A DNA stretch of 64,000 bases from Aliihoeflea sp052435735. GTDB taxonomy: Bacteria > Pseudomonadota > Alphaproteobacteria > Rhizobiales > Rhizobiaceae. This document shows, piece by piece, positions 1-9,434 of the stretch. The translations under genes were made by a program, and so were the position numbers. The DNA is taken from NCBI GenBank assembly GCA_052435735.1, contig JBQVNB010000014.1, forward strand, positions 59,194 to 123,193. Direction: 5' to 3'. The stretch's first letter is position 1; each line of letters starts with the position of its first letter. A model generated the notes under the pieces. The model did not search any database. It saw only the letters and a program-made list of their open reading frames with translations, and had not been told where the DNA came from.

Positions 1-122
1 TGGTGGAGGTGGCGGTTTCGAAACCGCGTCCGGTCCATCTATTGCACAGTCGGTTTAGCACCATAGCCGCCTTGCGACGGCACTTCAGAGATAGGCGCTT
101 GCGACCCGGTTTGCAAGACGGA
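1..122. other. Window edge, no gene assigned
   Basis: No reading frame here can be tied to a protein family. The only structure is a perfect 16-bp palindrome, GCGGTTTCGAAACCGC, at 12-27. A tRNA was considered because of the TTTCGAAA core, but no acceptor pairing or T-arm follows. Confidence 0.3.
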
Positions 123-506
123 TCATGGTTTGCGCGGCGCGCCCATCCGCCAGCCCAGCGCGGCGCCGCCGAGCCACAGCACGAGCGAGGCGGCGACGTA
201 GATCGCGGCCATCGCGTGCCGGCCATCCTGGATGAAAATCAGCGTTTCCAGACTGAATATAGAAAAGGTGGTGAAGCCGCCGCAAAAGCCGGCGAGCCAG
301 AAGGCGCTCGCGGTTGGGCCGAGCGCACCGGCCGCCTCGCGCCGGGCCAAGAGCGCGATGAGGAAGGAGCCGGCGACGTTTGCAACCAGCGTTCCGGCCG
401 GGAAGTGCGCGCCGAGCATGGCCAAGGCCGCAACCGAGACGAGGTAGCGCGCGAGGGAGCCGAGCGCGGCGCCGATGGCGACCGCAAAGAGCAGACGTGC
501 GTTCAT
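123..506 (-). CDS. crcB: CrcB/Fluc fluoride channel, second of a pair
   Basis: A 127-residue membrane protein of the CrcB/Fluc family, which forms a dimeric channel expelling fluoride from the cytoplasm. Visible family motifs are the N-terminal G-x-LG-x-LARY segment, GTLVANVAGSFLI (with the conserved Asn) and GGFTTFSIFSLE (the TTFS pore motif), with four hydrophobic stretches. The ATG at 506 overlaps the stop of the upstream crcB copy by four bases (ATGA), so the two are translationally coupled. A pair of unequal copies suggests a heterodimeric channel, as in other bacteria with two crcB genes; that is inference. No fluoride riboswitch was recognised upstream. Confidence 0.9.
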   Translation of the reverse strand: MNARLLFAVAIGAALGSLARYLVSVAALAMLGAHFPAGTLVANVAGSFLIALLARREAAGALGPTASAFWLAGFCGGFTTFSIFSLETLIFIQDGRHAMAAIYVAASLVLWLGGAALGWRMGAPRKP

Positions 507-874
507 GCGGCGAGCCAGAAGCCGAGCACGGCGGCGGCTATGCCGATGAGGAGGGAGAGCGCGACATTGGCGGCCGCGCGGCCGGGCTTTCCAGCGTGGA
601 CCAGCGACAGGGTTTGAAGGGAAAAGGACGAGACGGTGGTGTAGCTGCCGAGGAAACCGATGATGGCGAGCTGCCAGATTCGCAGGTCGGGCGAGGGGGT
701 AAAGTGTCCGGCCGCGACCCCGATCAGGAAGGCGCCGGTAGCGTTGACCACGAGCGTGCCCCACGGAAAATCGGGGCCGTACCGCCGCGCGACGAAGCCT
801 GCGACGGTGACGCGCGCGACGCCTCCGGCCGCTCCGCCCGCGGCCACGAGCGCCAGACTCATCGCATCGACCAT
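503..874 (-). CDS. crcB: CrcB/Fluc fluoride channel, first of a pair
   Basis: A 123-residue CrcB/Fluc family fluoride exporter and the promoter-proximal partner of the adjacent copy. It carries GGAAGGVARV near the N terminus, GTLVVNATGAFLIG in the second membrane segment and GSYTTVSSFSLQTL in the third, matching the Asn and TT(F/V)S positions of the channel. The two paralogues differ at many positions, so this is not a recent duplication. It overlaps the following copy by four bases. It lies divergently from the DUF2853 gene with about 100 bases between them. Confidence 0.9.
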   Translation of the reverse strand: MVDAMSLALVAAGGAAGGVARVTVAGFVARRYGPDFPWGTLVVNATGAFLIGVAAGHFTPSPDLRIWQLAIIGFLGSYTTVSSFSLQTLSLVHAGKPGRAAANVALSLLIGIAAAVLGFWLAA

Positions 875-972
875 GTTTCGATCCTTGCCCCACCTCCCTT
901 TGGGTTATCTTGACAGCCGCGCTTTGTGAAGCCAACCAAGCAGCGGGGGGCGATGGTCAGGGAGACGGGTCG

Positions 973-1284
973 ATGGACGACCATCTTGCCGACGTCCGCC
1001 GCTACGATCCGACGGCCGACGCGGAGGCGATCGAGCGGATCGTCAAGCATCTGGGCGTGGCGCTCCGGAACCCGCAATCGCTGCATATCAAGGCGCTCGA
1101 TGCCAAGCACGCGGCCAGGCTGCGCGAGAAATGGTGCGGCAGGAAGCTCGGCTGCACCGACCGCGAGCGCGCCGACCTCGCCATCGAAATGGCCGACCTC
1201 GCCATGGGCGCGGATGCCGAACGCAAGCGCGTGACGTTCTACTATCTGGTGGCCAAGCAGCTCGGGCGGCTCGATGCCTTGTGA
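973..1284 (+). CDS. DUF2853 family protein
   Basis: A small soluble protein of about 103 residues matching the alphaproteobacterial DUF2853 family: it opens MDDHLADVRRY and has the family signature IVKHLGVALRN followed by an all-helical C-terminal half. The function of the family is unknown. The open frame extends upstream to 910, but ATG 973 is preferred because the family begins with M-x-DHLADV. It stands alone between divergent crcB and thyA. Confidence 0.75.
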   Translation: MDDHLADVRRYDPTADAEAIERIVKHLGVALRNPQSLHIKALDAKHAARLREKWCGRKLGCTDRERADLAIEMADLAMGADAERKRVTFYYLVAKQLGRLDAL

Positions 1285-1354
1285 AAAGCGGTGATTGGCA
1301 GGTGTCGCGACCCGCGCGTTGCGATAGGGTGGGGCGACTTCAAGGCGGTGATGC

Positions 1355-2148
<794 letters not shown>

Positions 2149-2149
<1 letters not shown>

Positions 2150-2679
2150 TGACGGAGCCTGCGCATATCCCGGTCAGCCTCGTCGTCGCCATTGCCGAGA
2201 ACGGCGTGATCGGGCGCGACGGTGACCTGCCGTGGCGGCTGTCGACCGATCTGAAGCGCTTCAAGGCGCTGACGCTGGGCAAGCCGATCGTGATGGGTCG
2301 CAAGACCTGGGAGAGTTTTCCGAGGCGTCCGCTGCCGGGCAGAACGAACATCGTCATCACACGGCAGCAGGATTTTGCCGACGAAGGCGCGGTCGTCGCG
2401 CGGTCGCTCGACGAGGCGCTGGAAATCGCAGCCGGTGAGGCGCCCGATGAAATCTGCGTGATCGGCGGCGGACAGATATTCGGCGAGGCGATGGCGCGGG
2501 CCGACACGCTGCACGTCACGCATATTCTGGCGGCGATCGACGGCGATACGTTCTTTCCGCGCATCGACGACGCTGCGTGGACGCGGGGCACAATCGAGCG
2601 GGTGCCTGCCGGAGAGCGTGACAGCCATGCGAGCGAATACGTCATCTATTCACGAAATAGCGCGACCAACGGCCGCTGA
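2149..2679 (+). CDS. folA: Dihydrofolate reductase
   Basis: Reduces dihydrofolate to tetrahydrofolate with NADPH. The 176-residue protein shows the DHFR hallmarks: VAIAENGVIGRDGDLPWRL at the N terminus (Met20-loop region), GKPIVMGRKTWESF (NADPH site) and CVIGGGQIFGEAM. ATG 2149 is chosen over the in-frame TTG at 2146 because its A is the last base of the thyA stop, a standard coupling overlap. It forms a two-gene operon with thyA. Confidence 0.96.
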
Positions 2680-2801
2680 CGCACGATCGGCGGCCGGTTT
2701 GCGTTGAAACGGCCACATTGCACCCCTATAACGTTTTGTAACGTTGATTAGCGTCGGAGGTTCCGCCGCAACGTTGACAATTCCGGACCAAGAGGAAGTT
2801 C

Positions 2802-3932
2802 ATGCCCTGGAACAATCAAAGTGGCGGCAGCGGCGGCCCATGGGGAGGCGGCGGCGGTAATGGCGGCGGCAACGGCCCCTGGGGGCAGGGGCCGCGCGGC
2901 CCGAGCGGACCGCAGGGCTCGCCGCCCGATCTCGAAGACATCATCCGCCGCGGGCAGGATCGCCTGAAGCAGGCGCTGCCGGGCGGTGGCGGCTCGAATG
3001 CGGCGCTGTTCGGCTTCGGTGCGCTGGCGCTCGCCGCGTTCTGGCTCTTCCAGTCCATCTACACGGTCCAGCCGGACGAACTCGCCGTCGAACTGCGCTT
3101 CGGCAAGCCGAAGGACGAGATTTCCGAGCCGGGGCTGCACTTCCACTGGTGGCCGGTCGAGACTGTCGAGACCGCCAACGTCGCCGAAAAGCTGATCCAG
3201 ATCGGTGAGCCGCGCAGCGGCACCTCGACGGGCCTGATGCTGTCGGGCGACCAGAACATCGTCGACGTCAAGTTCTCCGTCGCCTACCAGGTCTCCGATC
3301 CGCGCGCCTACATGTTCAACGTCGCTTCGCCCGACGACATGCTGCGCCAGGTCGCCGAGAGCGCGATGCGCGAAGTCGTCGGCCGGCGTCCCGCGCAGGA
3401 CATCTTCCGCGACAACCGCCAGGGCATCGCCGAGGAAGTTCGCGAGATCATGGACAATTCGGTCACGGATTACGGCGCCGGGATCGCCATCAACGCGATT
3501 TCGATCGAGGATGCAGCACCGCCGCGCGAAGTCGCCGACGCGTTTGAGGAAGTTCAGCGCGCCGAGCAGGACGAGGATCGCTTCGTCGAGGAATCCAACC
3601 AGTATTCGAACCAGCAGCTCGGTGCCGCACGAGGCGAGGCCGCGCAGGTTCGCGAAGAAGCGGCCGCCTATCGCAACCGCGTCGTGCAGGAAGCGCGAGG
3701 CGAGGCGCAGCGCTTCGTTTCGGTCTATGACGAATACGCCAAGGCGCCCGACGTGACGCGCCAGCGCCTGTTCCTCGAGACGATGGAAGGCGTTCTGCGC
3801 TCGTCCAACAAGGTGATCGTGGAGCAGGGCACCAATGGCGGGCAGGGCGTCGTTCCCTATCTGCCGCTGCCCGAGCTCGACGCGCGCCGCAACGCATCGA
3901 ACACCGCCTCGACCCAGGGAGGGACCAACTGA
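2802..3932 (+). CDS. hflK: FtsH protease modulator HflK
   Basis: A membrane-anchored SPFH/prohibitin protein that with HflC forms the large periplasmic-facing complex around FtsH. The 376-residue product has a glycine-rich cytoplasmic N terminus (about residues 1-45), one membrane segment (about 64-83) and the SPFH domain beginning TVQPDELAVELRFG, then a long Ala/Glu-rich helix, as expected. An AGAGGAAG ribosome-binding site precedes the ATG. Its stop overlaps the hflC start by one base. Confidence 0.95.
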   Translation: MPWNNQSGGSGGPWGGGGGNGGGNGPWGQGPRGPSGPQGSPPDLEDIIRRGQDRLKQALPGGGGSNAALFGFGALALAAFWLFQSIYTVQPDELAVELRFGKPKDEISEPGLHFHWWPVETVETANVAEKLIQIGEPRSGTSTGLMLSGDQNIVDVKFSVAYQVSDPRAYMFNVASPDDMLRQVAESAMREVVGRRPAQDIFRDNRQGIAEEVREIMDNSVTDYGAGIAINAISIEDAAPPREVADAFEEVQRAEQDEDRFVEESNQYSNQQLGAARGEAAQVREEAAAYRNRVVQEARGEAQRFVSVYDEYAKAPDVTRQRLFLETMEGVLRSSNKVIVEQGTNGGQGVVPYLPLPELDARRNASNTASTQGGTN

Positions 3933-4894
3933 TGGCCAACCGTCTTCCCGTTATCGCCATCGTCGTCCTGGCGCTCCTGATCCTGGCCTACTCCTCCTTC
4001 TTCGTGGTCAACGAACGCCAGCAGGCGATCGTGCTGCGCTTCGGCGAGATCGTCGATGTGAAGACCGAGCCGGGCCTCTACTTCAAGCTGCCCTTCGGCT
4101 TCGCCGAGGCGGACAGCGTCCAGATGATCGAGGATCGCGTGATGCGCTTCGATCTGGACGATATCCGCGTCCAGGTCTCGGGCGGCCGCTTCTACGAGGT
4201 CGACGCCTTCATCGCTTATCGCATCGCCGATCCGCGGCGGTTCCGTCAGGCCGTGTCGGGCAGCGTTCCGCTGGCCGAACAGCGTCTCCGCACCCGTCTC
4301 GACGCCTCGCTGCGCCGGGTCTACGGTCTGCGCGGCTTCGAAGCCGCGCTTTCGGAAGAGCGGTCCTCGATGATGCGCGAAGTTCGCGACCAGCTTCGTC
4401 CCGACGCGACGTCGCTCGGCCTCGAGATCACCGACGTGCGTATCCGCCGGACCGACCTCACCGCCGAGGTCTCCCAGCAGACCTACGAGCGCATGAAGGC
4501 CGAGCGTCTTGCAGAAGCCGAGCGCCTTCGCGCTCGCGGCCGTGAAGCGGCCCAGCGCATTCGCGCCCGCGCCGACCGCGAGGTCGTCGAGATCGTCGCC
4601 GATGCACGCCGCGAATCGGAGATCCTGCGAGGCGAGGGCGAGGCCGAACGCAACGGCATCTTCGCCGACGCCTTCACGCGCGATCCGGAATTCTTCGAGT
4701 TCTATCGCTCGATGGCTGCCTATACGGCGGCGCTGAACGGCGATGCGACGACGATGGTCCTGTCACCCGATTCGCAGTTCTTCCGCTTCTTCGGCAACCC
4801 GATGGGCCGGACGCAGGCAGAGCAGCCGGCCGCCCCGGCGCAGACGCCGCCGGCTGCCGGCGCAGACCTCACCACCGGTTCGACGCAGCCCTGA
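3932..4894 (+). CDS. hflC: FtsH protease modulator HflC
   Basis: Partner of HflK in the FtsH-regulating SPFH complex. The 320-residue protein has an N-terminal signal-anchor (LPVIAIVVLALLILAYSSFFVV), then VNERQQAIVLRFGEIV opening the SPFH domain, an Arg/Ala/Glu-rich helical region at about residues 180-235, and a low-complexity Pro/Ala tail. It is coupled to hflK by a one-base overlap and followed by a strong terminator, so hflKC is a closed operon with degP expressed separately. Confidence 0.95.
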   Translation: MANRLPVIAIVVLALLILAYSSFFVVNERQQAIVLRFGEIVDVKTEPGLYFKLPFGFAEADSVQMIEDRVMRFDLDDIRVQVSGGRFYEVDAFIAYRIADPRRFRQAVSGSVPLAEQRLRTRLDASLRRVYGLRGFEAALSEERSSMMREVRDQLRPDATSLGLEITDVRIRRTDLTAEVSQQTYERMKAERLAEAERLRARGREAAQRIRARADREVVEIVADARRESEILRGEGEAERNGIFADAFTRDPEFFEFYRSMAAYTAALNGDATTMVLSPDSQFFRFFGNPMGRTQAEQPAAPAQTPPAAGADLTTGSTQP

Positions 4895-4917
4895 CGCAGC
4901 GCCGGTCCACCTGAACG

Positions 4918-4957
4918 AAGCCCCCGGATCGCGCGACGGCCCGGGGGCTTTTCTTTT
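4918..4957 (+). terminator. Intrinsic terminator after hflKC
   Basis: A hairpin with arms AGCCCCCGG and CCGGGGGCT, joined by a short GC-rich spacer, is followed by a T-rich tract. It lies 24 bases after the hflC stop. Confidence 0.85.
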
Positions 4958-5136
4958 GTCGCCATGCTTTCACAAATACCGGACAGGCGTGCGAGCGGCT
5001 TGCGTCCCGCGCACGCCGTTGCGATTGTGTCCGCGACGTCGCCCGCAGGCTTTGCAAAGTCGGTCCGGGCCGCAAACACGCCGCATTCGAGCGGATCAAT
5101 GCGCCGCAGAACGCGCCCCTTGGGAGAAAGTGCCTG

Positions 5137-6687
5137 ATGAAGACCCGAATTTCGATCCGCCGGAAACTCACCGTCGGTCTTTCGATCGCCGCGCTTGGCT
5201 TGACGGGCCTTTCGGCGCCCGCCATGCAGGCTTTCGCGCAGGCCCAGACGGACGCCCAGCCCGCTCCCGGCAGTGCGCAACCCCGCCAGCAGGGACCGGC
5301 CTCCGTCGCCGACCTGGCTGAAGGCCTGCTGGGCGCGGTTGTCAACATCGCCACGTCGCAGAATGCCGCGCGCAACAACCCGGCGCAGCGCAACGTGCCC
5401 GTGCCGCAGCTTCCCGAAGGCTCGCCCTTCCAGGAATTCTTCGACGAGTTCTTCAACCAGCAGCAGCCGGGCGGACCGTCCGCGCGGCCGATGCAGTCGC
5501 TGGGGTCCGGCTTCGTCATCGATGCCGAGGAAGGCATCGTCATCACCAACAACCACGTCATCGCCGATGCCGACGAGATCGAGGTCAACTTCTCCGATGG
5601 CGGCACGCTGCCGGCCGAACTGATCGGCGCCGATCCCGAAACCGATCTCGCCGTGCTCAAGGTCGACCCGACGCTGCGCGATTTGACCGCGGTCGAGTTC
5701 GGCGATTCGCAGGAAGCGCGGATCGGCGACTGGGTGATGGCGATCGGCAATCCGTTCGGGCTCGGTGGCTCGGTGACGCTGGGCATCGTCTCTGCGCGCG
5801 GCCGCGACATCAATGCCGGGCGCTATGACGATTTCATCCAGACCGACGCGGCGATCAATCGCGGCAATTCGGGCGGGCCGCTGTTCGACATGTACGGCAA
5901 GGTCATCGGCATCAATACGGCCATCATCTCGCCCTCCGGCGGGTCGATCGGCATCGGTTTCGCCATTCCTTCGCAGCTTGCCGTCAACGTCATCGACCAG
6001 TTGCGCGAATTCGGCGAGACGCGTCGCGGCTGGCTTGGTGTGCGCATCCAGCCGGTCACCGACGACATTGCCGAAAGCCTCGGCATGGACCGCGCGACAG
6101 GCGCGCTGGTGGCGGGCGTGATCGAGGGCGGGCCGGTCGACGATGGCTCGATCCTGCCCGGCGACGTCATCCTCTCCTTCGACGGCAAGCCGGTCCGCAC
6201 CATGCGCGACCTGCCGCGCGTCGTCGCCGAAAGCCCGGTCGGCATGGAGGTCGACGTGCTGATCGTGCGCCGCGGCGAAGAGCAGACCGTGCGCGTGACG
6301 CTCGGGCGGCTGGAGGATAGCGAGCGCCAGGCGGAGGCCGGCATCGAGATGGACGAGGACGAGGCGGCGCCGGATGCGGATGTCGAAACGGCCGAAATCC
6401 TCGGCATGACGCTTGCCGCGCTGGATGAGGAAACCCGCGCATCCTTCAGCATCGGCGAGGACATTACCGGTGTCGTCGTCATGGAGGTCGCGGAAGGGTC
6501 GCAGGCCGCCGAGCGCAACATCGTTGCCGGCGAGGTGATCACGGAGATCGCCCAGGAAGCCGTCGCCACGCCCGCCGACGTTCAGGAGCGGATCGCCGCG
6601 CTTGAAGGTCAGGGGCGGCGCAACGCCCTCCTGATGCTTGCCTCGCCGACGGGCGAGCTGCGGTTCGTCACGCTTCGGATGGAATAG
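5137..6687 (+). CDS. degP: Periplasmic Do/DegP-type serine protease
   Basis: A 516-residue periplasmic protease/chaperone of the HtrA family for misfolded envelope proteins. It has an N-terminal signal peptide ending around AMQAFAQA, then the trypsin-like domain with the complete triad: His140 (NNHV), Asp170 (TDLAVL) and Ser245 (GNSGGPL). Two PDZ domains follow, at roughly residues 290-390 and 420-515. The Q-rich linker before the protease is the regulatory LA loop typical of DegP. The 240-base upstream gap contains the hflKC terminator and presumably its own promoter. Confidence 0.95.
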   Translation: MKTRISIRRKLTVGLSIAALGLTGLSAPAMQAFAQAQTDAQPAPGSAQPRQQGPASVADLAEGLLGAVVNIATSQNAARNNPAQRNVPVPQLPEGSPFQEFFDEFFNQQQPGGPSARPMQSLGSGFVIDAEEGIVITNNHVIADADEIEVNFSDGGTLPAELIGADPETDLAVLKVDPTLRDLTAVEFGDSQEARIGDWVMAIGNPFGLGGSVTLGIVSARGRDINAGRYDDFIQTDAAINRGNSGGPLFDMYGKVIGINTAIISPSGGSIGIGFAIPSQLAVNVIDQLREFGETRRGWLGVRIQPVTDDIAESLGMDRATGALVAGVIEGGPVDDGSILPGDVILSFDGKPVRTMRDLPRVVAESPVGMEVDVLIVRRGEEQTVRVTLGRLEDSERQAEAGIEMDEDEAAPDADVETAEILGMTLAALDEETRASFSIGEDITGVVVMEVAEGSQAAERNIVAGEVITEIAQEAVATPADVQERIAALEGQGRRNALLMLASPTGELRFVTLRME

Positions 6688-6710
6688 GGTCTGACGAATA
6701 CGAAACGATC

Positions 6711-6735
6711 GGGGCGGCTTCGGCCGCCCCTTTTT
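6711..6735. terminator. Terminator between convergent degP and serB
   Basis: A perfect 8-bp stem GGGGCGGC/GCCGCCCC with a TTCG tetraloop, followed by five T. It serves degP; on the opposite strand it is only weakly T-flanked for serB. Confidence 0.9.
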
Positions 6736-6742
6736 CGTTGCG

Positions 6743-7633
6743 TCAGGCGGCGAAGTCCGACCCGCGATAGCCCTGGAGATAGAGGAGGGCCGTCAGGTCG
6801 CCATGGTCGATGCGGATGCCGGCTTCTGCCGCGACGGCGGGCTTGGCATGAAGCGCGACGCCCATGCCGGCGATGCGGATCATGTCGAGATCGTTGGCAC
6901 CGTCGCCGACCGCGAGCACGTCCTGCGGCGTGACGCCGGCGCGGGCCGCAAGATCGAGAAGCGAGGCGGCCTTCGCTTCCTTGCCGAGGATCGGTTCGGC
7001 GACCTTGCCGGTGAGCCTGCCGTTCTCGACCAGCAGCCTGTTGGCGCGGTGTTCGGCAAAGCCGAGTTTGGCCGCTACCTTCTCGGTGAAGCTTTCGAAG
7101 CCGCCCGAGACGAGCGCGGTCGTCGCGCCATTGGCGTTCATGGTCGCGACCAGCGCCTTGCCGCCCGATGCGAGCGAGATGCGCTCGGCGATCACCTGAT
7201 CGATCACGGCGACGTCGAGGTCGCGCAGCAGGGCGACCCGCTCGCGAAGGGCGGGCTCGAAGGCGATCTCGCCATTCATCGCTCGCGCCGTGATGGCGGC
7301 GACGTAGTCCTTGATGCCGACCATGTCGGCGAGCTCGTCGATACATTCCTGGTCGATCATGGTGGAATCCATGTCGGCGATCAGGATGCGCTTGCGACGG
7401 TTTTCGGGTTCGAGAACCGCGACGTCGACTGGTGCTCCTGCAACCGCTTCGCGCAGGAGCGCGAGTGCTTCCTGAGCCTCCAGCCCCGCACGAACCGCGA
7501 ACTCGCACGCGATGCCGTCGTCGAGCCAATTGACGGTCGCGCTTGCACCGAGGGCCTTTGCCGCCCTATTCGCTAGATCGACGGTCACGGCCTTTTCGGC
7601 CGGATGCGAGATCAGGACGGCGATGAGCGACAT
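6743..7633 (-). CDS. serB: Phosphoserine phosphatase
   Basis: Last step of serine synthesis, dephosphorylating O-phosphoserine. The 296-residue HAD-family protein has motif I at IADMDSTMIDQE (nucleophile Asp), motif II at ALVSGGF, the conserved Lys in GKEAKA, and motif IV at AVGDGANDLDMI, preceded by an ACT-like N-terminal region. ATG 7633 starts MSLIAVLISHP, the usual opening of the alphaproteobacterial protein. It is divergent from miaA with only 27 bases between the two start codons. Confidence 0.95.
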   Translation of the reverse strand: MSLIAVLISHPAEKAVTVDLANRAAKALGASATVNWLDDGIACEFAVRAGLEAQEALALLREAVAGAPVDVAVLEPENRRKRILIADMDSTMIDQECIDELADMVGIKDYVAAITARAMNGEIAFEPALRERVALLRDLDVAVIDQVIAERISLASGGKALVATMNANGATTALVSGGFESFTEKVAAKLGFAEHRANRLLVENGRLTGKVAEPILGKEAKAASLLDLAARAGVTPQDVLAVGDGANDLDMIRIAGMGVALHAKPAVAAEAGIRIDHGDLTALLYLQGYRGSDFAA

Positions 7634-7660
7634 GGCGGACTTTCTGAAACGGGGCAGGGC

Positions 7661-8548
7661 GTGCTGAAGAATGCGGTCCTGATAGCGGGGCCGACCGCGA
7701 GCGGCAAGTCGCGGCGGGCGATGGAGATCGCCGGCGAGACGGGCGGGATCATCGTCAATGCCGATTCGATGCAGGTTTATGACGTCCTGCGCGTGATCAC
7801 CGCGCGGCCCACCGTAGAGGACGAGGCAAGCGTGCCGCATCGCCTTTTCGGCCATGTCAGCCCCGCAGTCGCCTATTCGGTGGCGCAGTGGCTGGCAGAT
7901 GTGGACGCGTTGCTCAAATCACCGGATGTGGCTGGGCGAAGGCTCGTTTTCGTCGGCGGCACCGGGCTCTATTTCCGCGCACTGACGCAGGGGCTGTCGG
8001 ACATGCCCGACATTCCCGCCGGCATTCGCGCCAGATGGCGGCAGGCGCTGATCGAGGAAGGCGCCGAGGCGCTGCACCGCCAGCTCGGCGAGCGGGATGC
8101 AGCCGCAGCCGAGCGGCTTCGCCCGAATGACGGGCAGCGCATCGTGCGAGCGCTGGAAGTCGTTGAGGCGTCCGGGCGCTCGATCCTCGACTGGCAGGGC
8201 GACCGGTCGGCGCCGCTCGTCGATGCGGCGTCCGCGTCCATGATCGTTCTTGCCCCCGAACGCGAATTCGTGCGCGCCAACATCGACCGGCGTTTCGACG
8301 CGATGGTCGATGCCGGCGCGATCGACGAGGTGCGTGCGATCCTCACCCTCGACCTCGTGCCGACCCTGCCCGCCATGAAGGCGATCGGCGTGCCGGAACT
8401 TGCCGAGCATCTGCGCGGCAAGGTGACGCTGGACGAAGCGATCACGCGCGCCAAGGCCGCGACCCGCCAATATGCCAAGCGGCAGGACACATGGTTTCGC
8501 AACCAGCTCGGACCCGAATGGCGGCGGGTGCAACCCCGTGTGGACTAG
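7661..8548 (+). CDS. miaA: tRNA dimethylallyltransferase
   Basis: Adds the dimethylallyl group to A37 of tRNAs reading UNN codons. The 295-residue enzyme has the P-loop AGPTASGKS near the N terminus, NADSMQVYDVL, FVGGTGLYFRAL and the C-terminal KRQDTWFRNQL. GTG 7661 is preferred because it has a GGGGCAGG-type ribosome-binding site just upstream and places the P-loop about eight residues in, as in other MiaA proteins. The longer frame from 7604 would overlap serB. Confidence 0.93.
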   Translation: MLKNAVLIAGPTASGKSRRAMEIAGETGGIIVNADSMQVYDVLRVITARPTVEDEASVPHRLFGHVSPAVAYSVAQWLADVDALLKSPDVAGRRLVFVGGTGLYFRALTQGLSDMPDIPAGIRARWRQALIEEGAEALHRQLGERDAAAAERLRPNDGQRIVRALEVVEASGRSILDWQGDRSAPLVDAASASMIVLAPEREFVRANIDRRFDAMVDAGAIDEVRAILTLDLVPTLPAMKAIGVPELAEHLRGKVTLDEAITRAKAATRQYAKRQDTWFRNQLGPEWRRVQPRVD

Positions 8549-8630
8549 CTCGAAAATACTAAGGCGCGTTAACCTGCGATAAGGGAGCGCTGGCGGAAAG
8601 TGAGGCCTTGGCGTCAGTATCGGGAACGGT

Positions 8631-9410
8631 ATGCGGTTTCACCAGGCCGAATCGGCTTTCTTTGTCTTCATTGCGGTCGTCCTTGCGGCCGGGGTGACGA
8701 CGCTGCACGCCTATGGCGTGCTGCAGGCGCAGGCCGCGGAGTCGGTCGGCGAAGACATCGCCTATCTGGCGCGCTTGCTCTTTGCGATCGGCGTGCTGCT
8801 CGCGACCGCTATCTTCTTCGGCGCCTTCTTCATCTATCCGCTGATTCGCCATCAGGTGCAGGAGCAGGGCAAGCTGCGCGCCATGACGGAAACGCTGAGC
8901 GCGCGTTCGGTGACGCTCGAACAGGCGGCGCTGACCGACAGCCTGACGGGCATGCAGAACCGGCGGTTTTTCGATGAGGCGCTGCGCGAATATCTCGACG
9001 CCTTCGGCCGGATCGACCGGCCGATCGGGCTGATGATCATCGATCTCGACCACTTCAAGGCGATCAACGACACGCATGGTCACGACATCGGCGACAAGGT
9101 GCTGAAGGAAGTGGCGTCATCCTTGCGCGAACTGACGCGCTACCATGACGTCGTCGCGCGGCTGGGCGGCGAGGAGTTTGCGATCGTCGCGGCCAATCTC
9201 GACGATGCGGGGCTGATCGCCTTCGCCGAGCGCATCCGCAAGGCGGTGTCCGCACTCGTCGTCGTCAACGGCAACATCCGTCTCAAGGTCACCGCGAGCG
9301 TCGGGCTGGCGGTGTGGAACGGCAAGGAAAACGCGGAAGAGCTCTACCGGCGCGCCGACCAGCGGCTCTATCAGGCCAAGGGGCTGGGCCGGAACCGCGT
9401 CTGCGCATAA
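8631..9410 (+). CDS. Membrane-bound diguanylate cyclase (GGDEF)
   Basis: Makes cyclic di-GMP from two GTP. The 259-residue protein has two membrane helices (about residues 6-28 and 47-70), a short coiled coil, then a GGDEF domain from TDSLTGMQNRR onward with an intact GGEEF active site at residues 179-183. No RxxD inhibitory site is obvious before the domain and there is no separate sensor domain, so any signal must enter through the membrane part. It stands alone between miaA and the convergent herA-like gene. Confidence 0.9.
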   Translation: MRFHQAESAFFVFIAVVLAAGVTTLHAYGVLQAQAAESVGEDIAYLARLLFAIGVLLATAIFFGAFFIYPLIRHQVQEQGKLRAMTETLSARSVTLEQAALTDSLTGMQNRRFFDEALREYLDAFGRIDRPIGLMIIDLDHFKAINDTHGHDIGDKVLKEVASSLRELTRYHDVVARLGGEEFAIVAANLDDAGLIAFAERIRKAVSALVVVNGNIRLKVTASVGLAVWNGKENAEELYRRADQRLYQAKGLGRNRVCA

Positions 9411-9434
9411 GGCCGCAGCTCTCCTCGCCCCTAA

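Noticed and set aside
1..60. tRNA-like TTTCGAAA stem at the window start
   Set aside because: No matching acceptor stem or T-arm; the palindrome alone is not enough.
875..972. Fluoride riboswitch before the crcB pair
   Set aside because: The conserved crcB motif elements were not found in the short upstream region.
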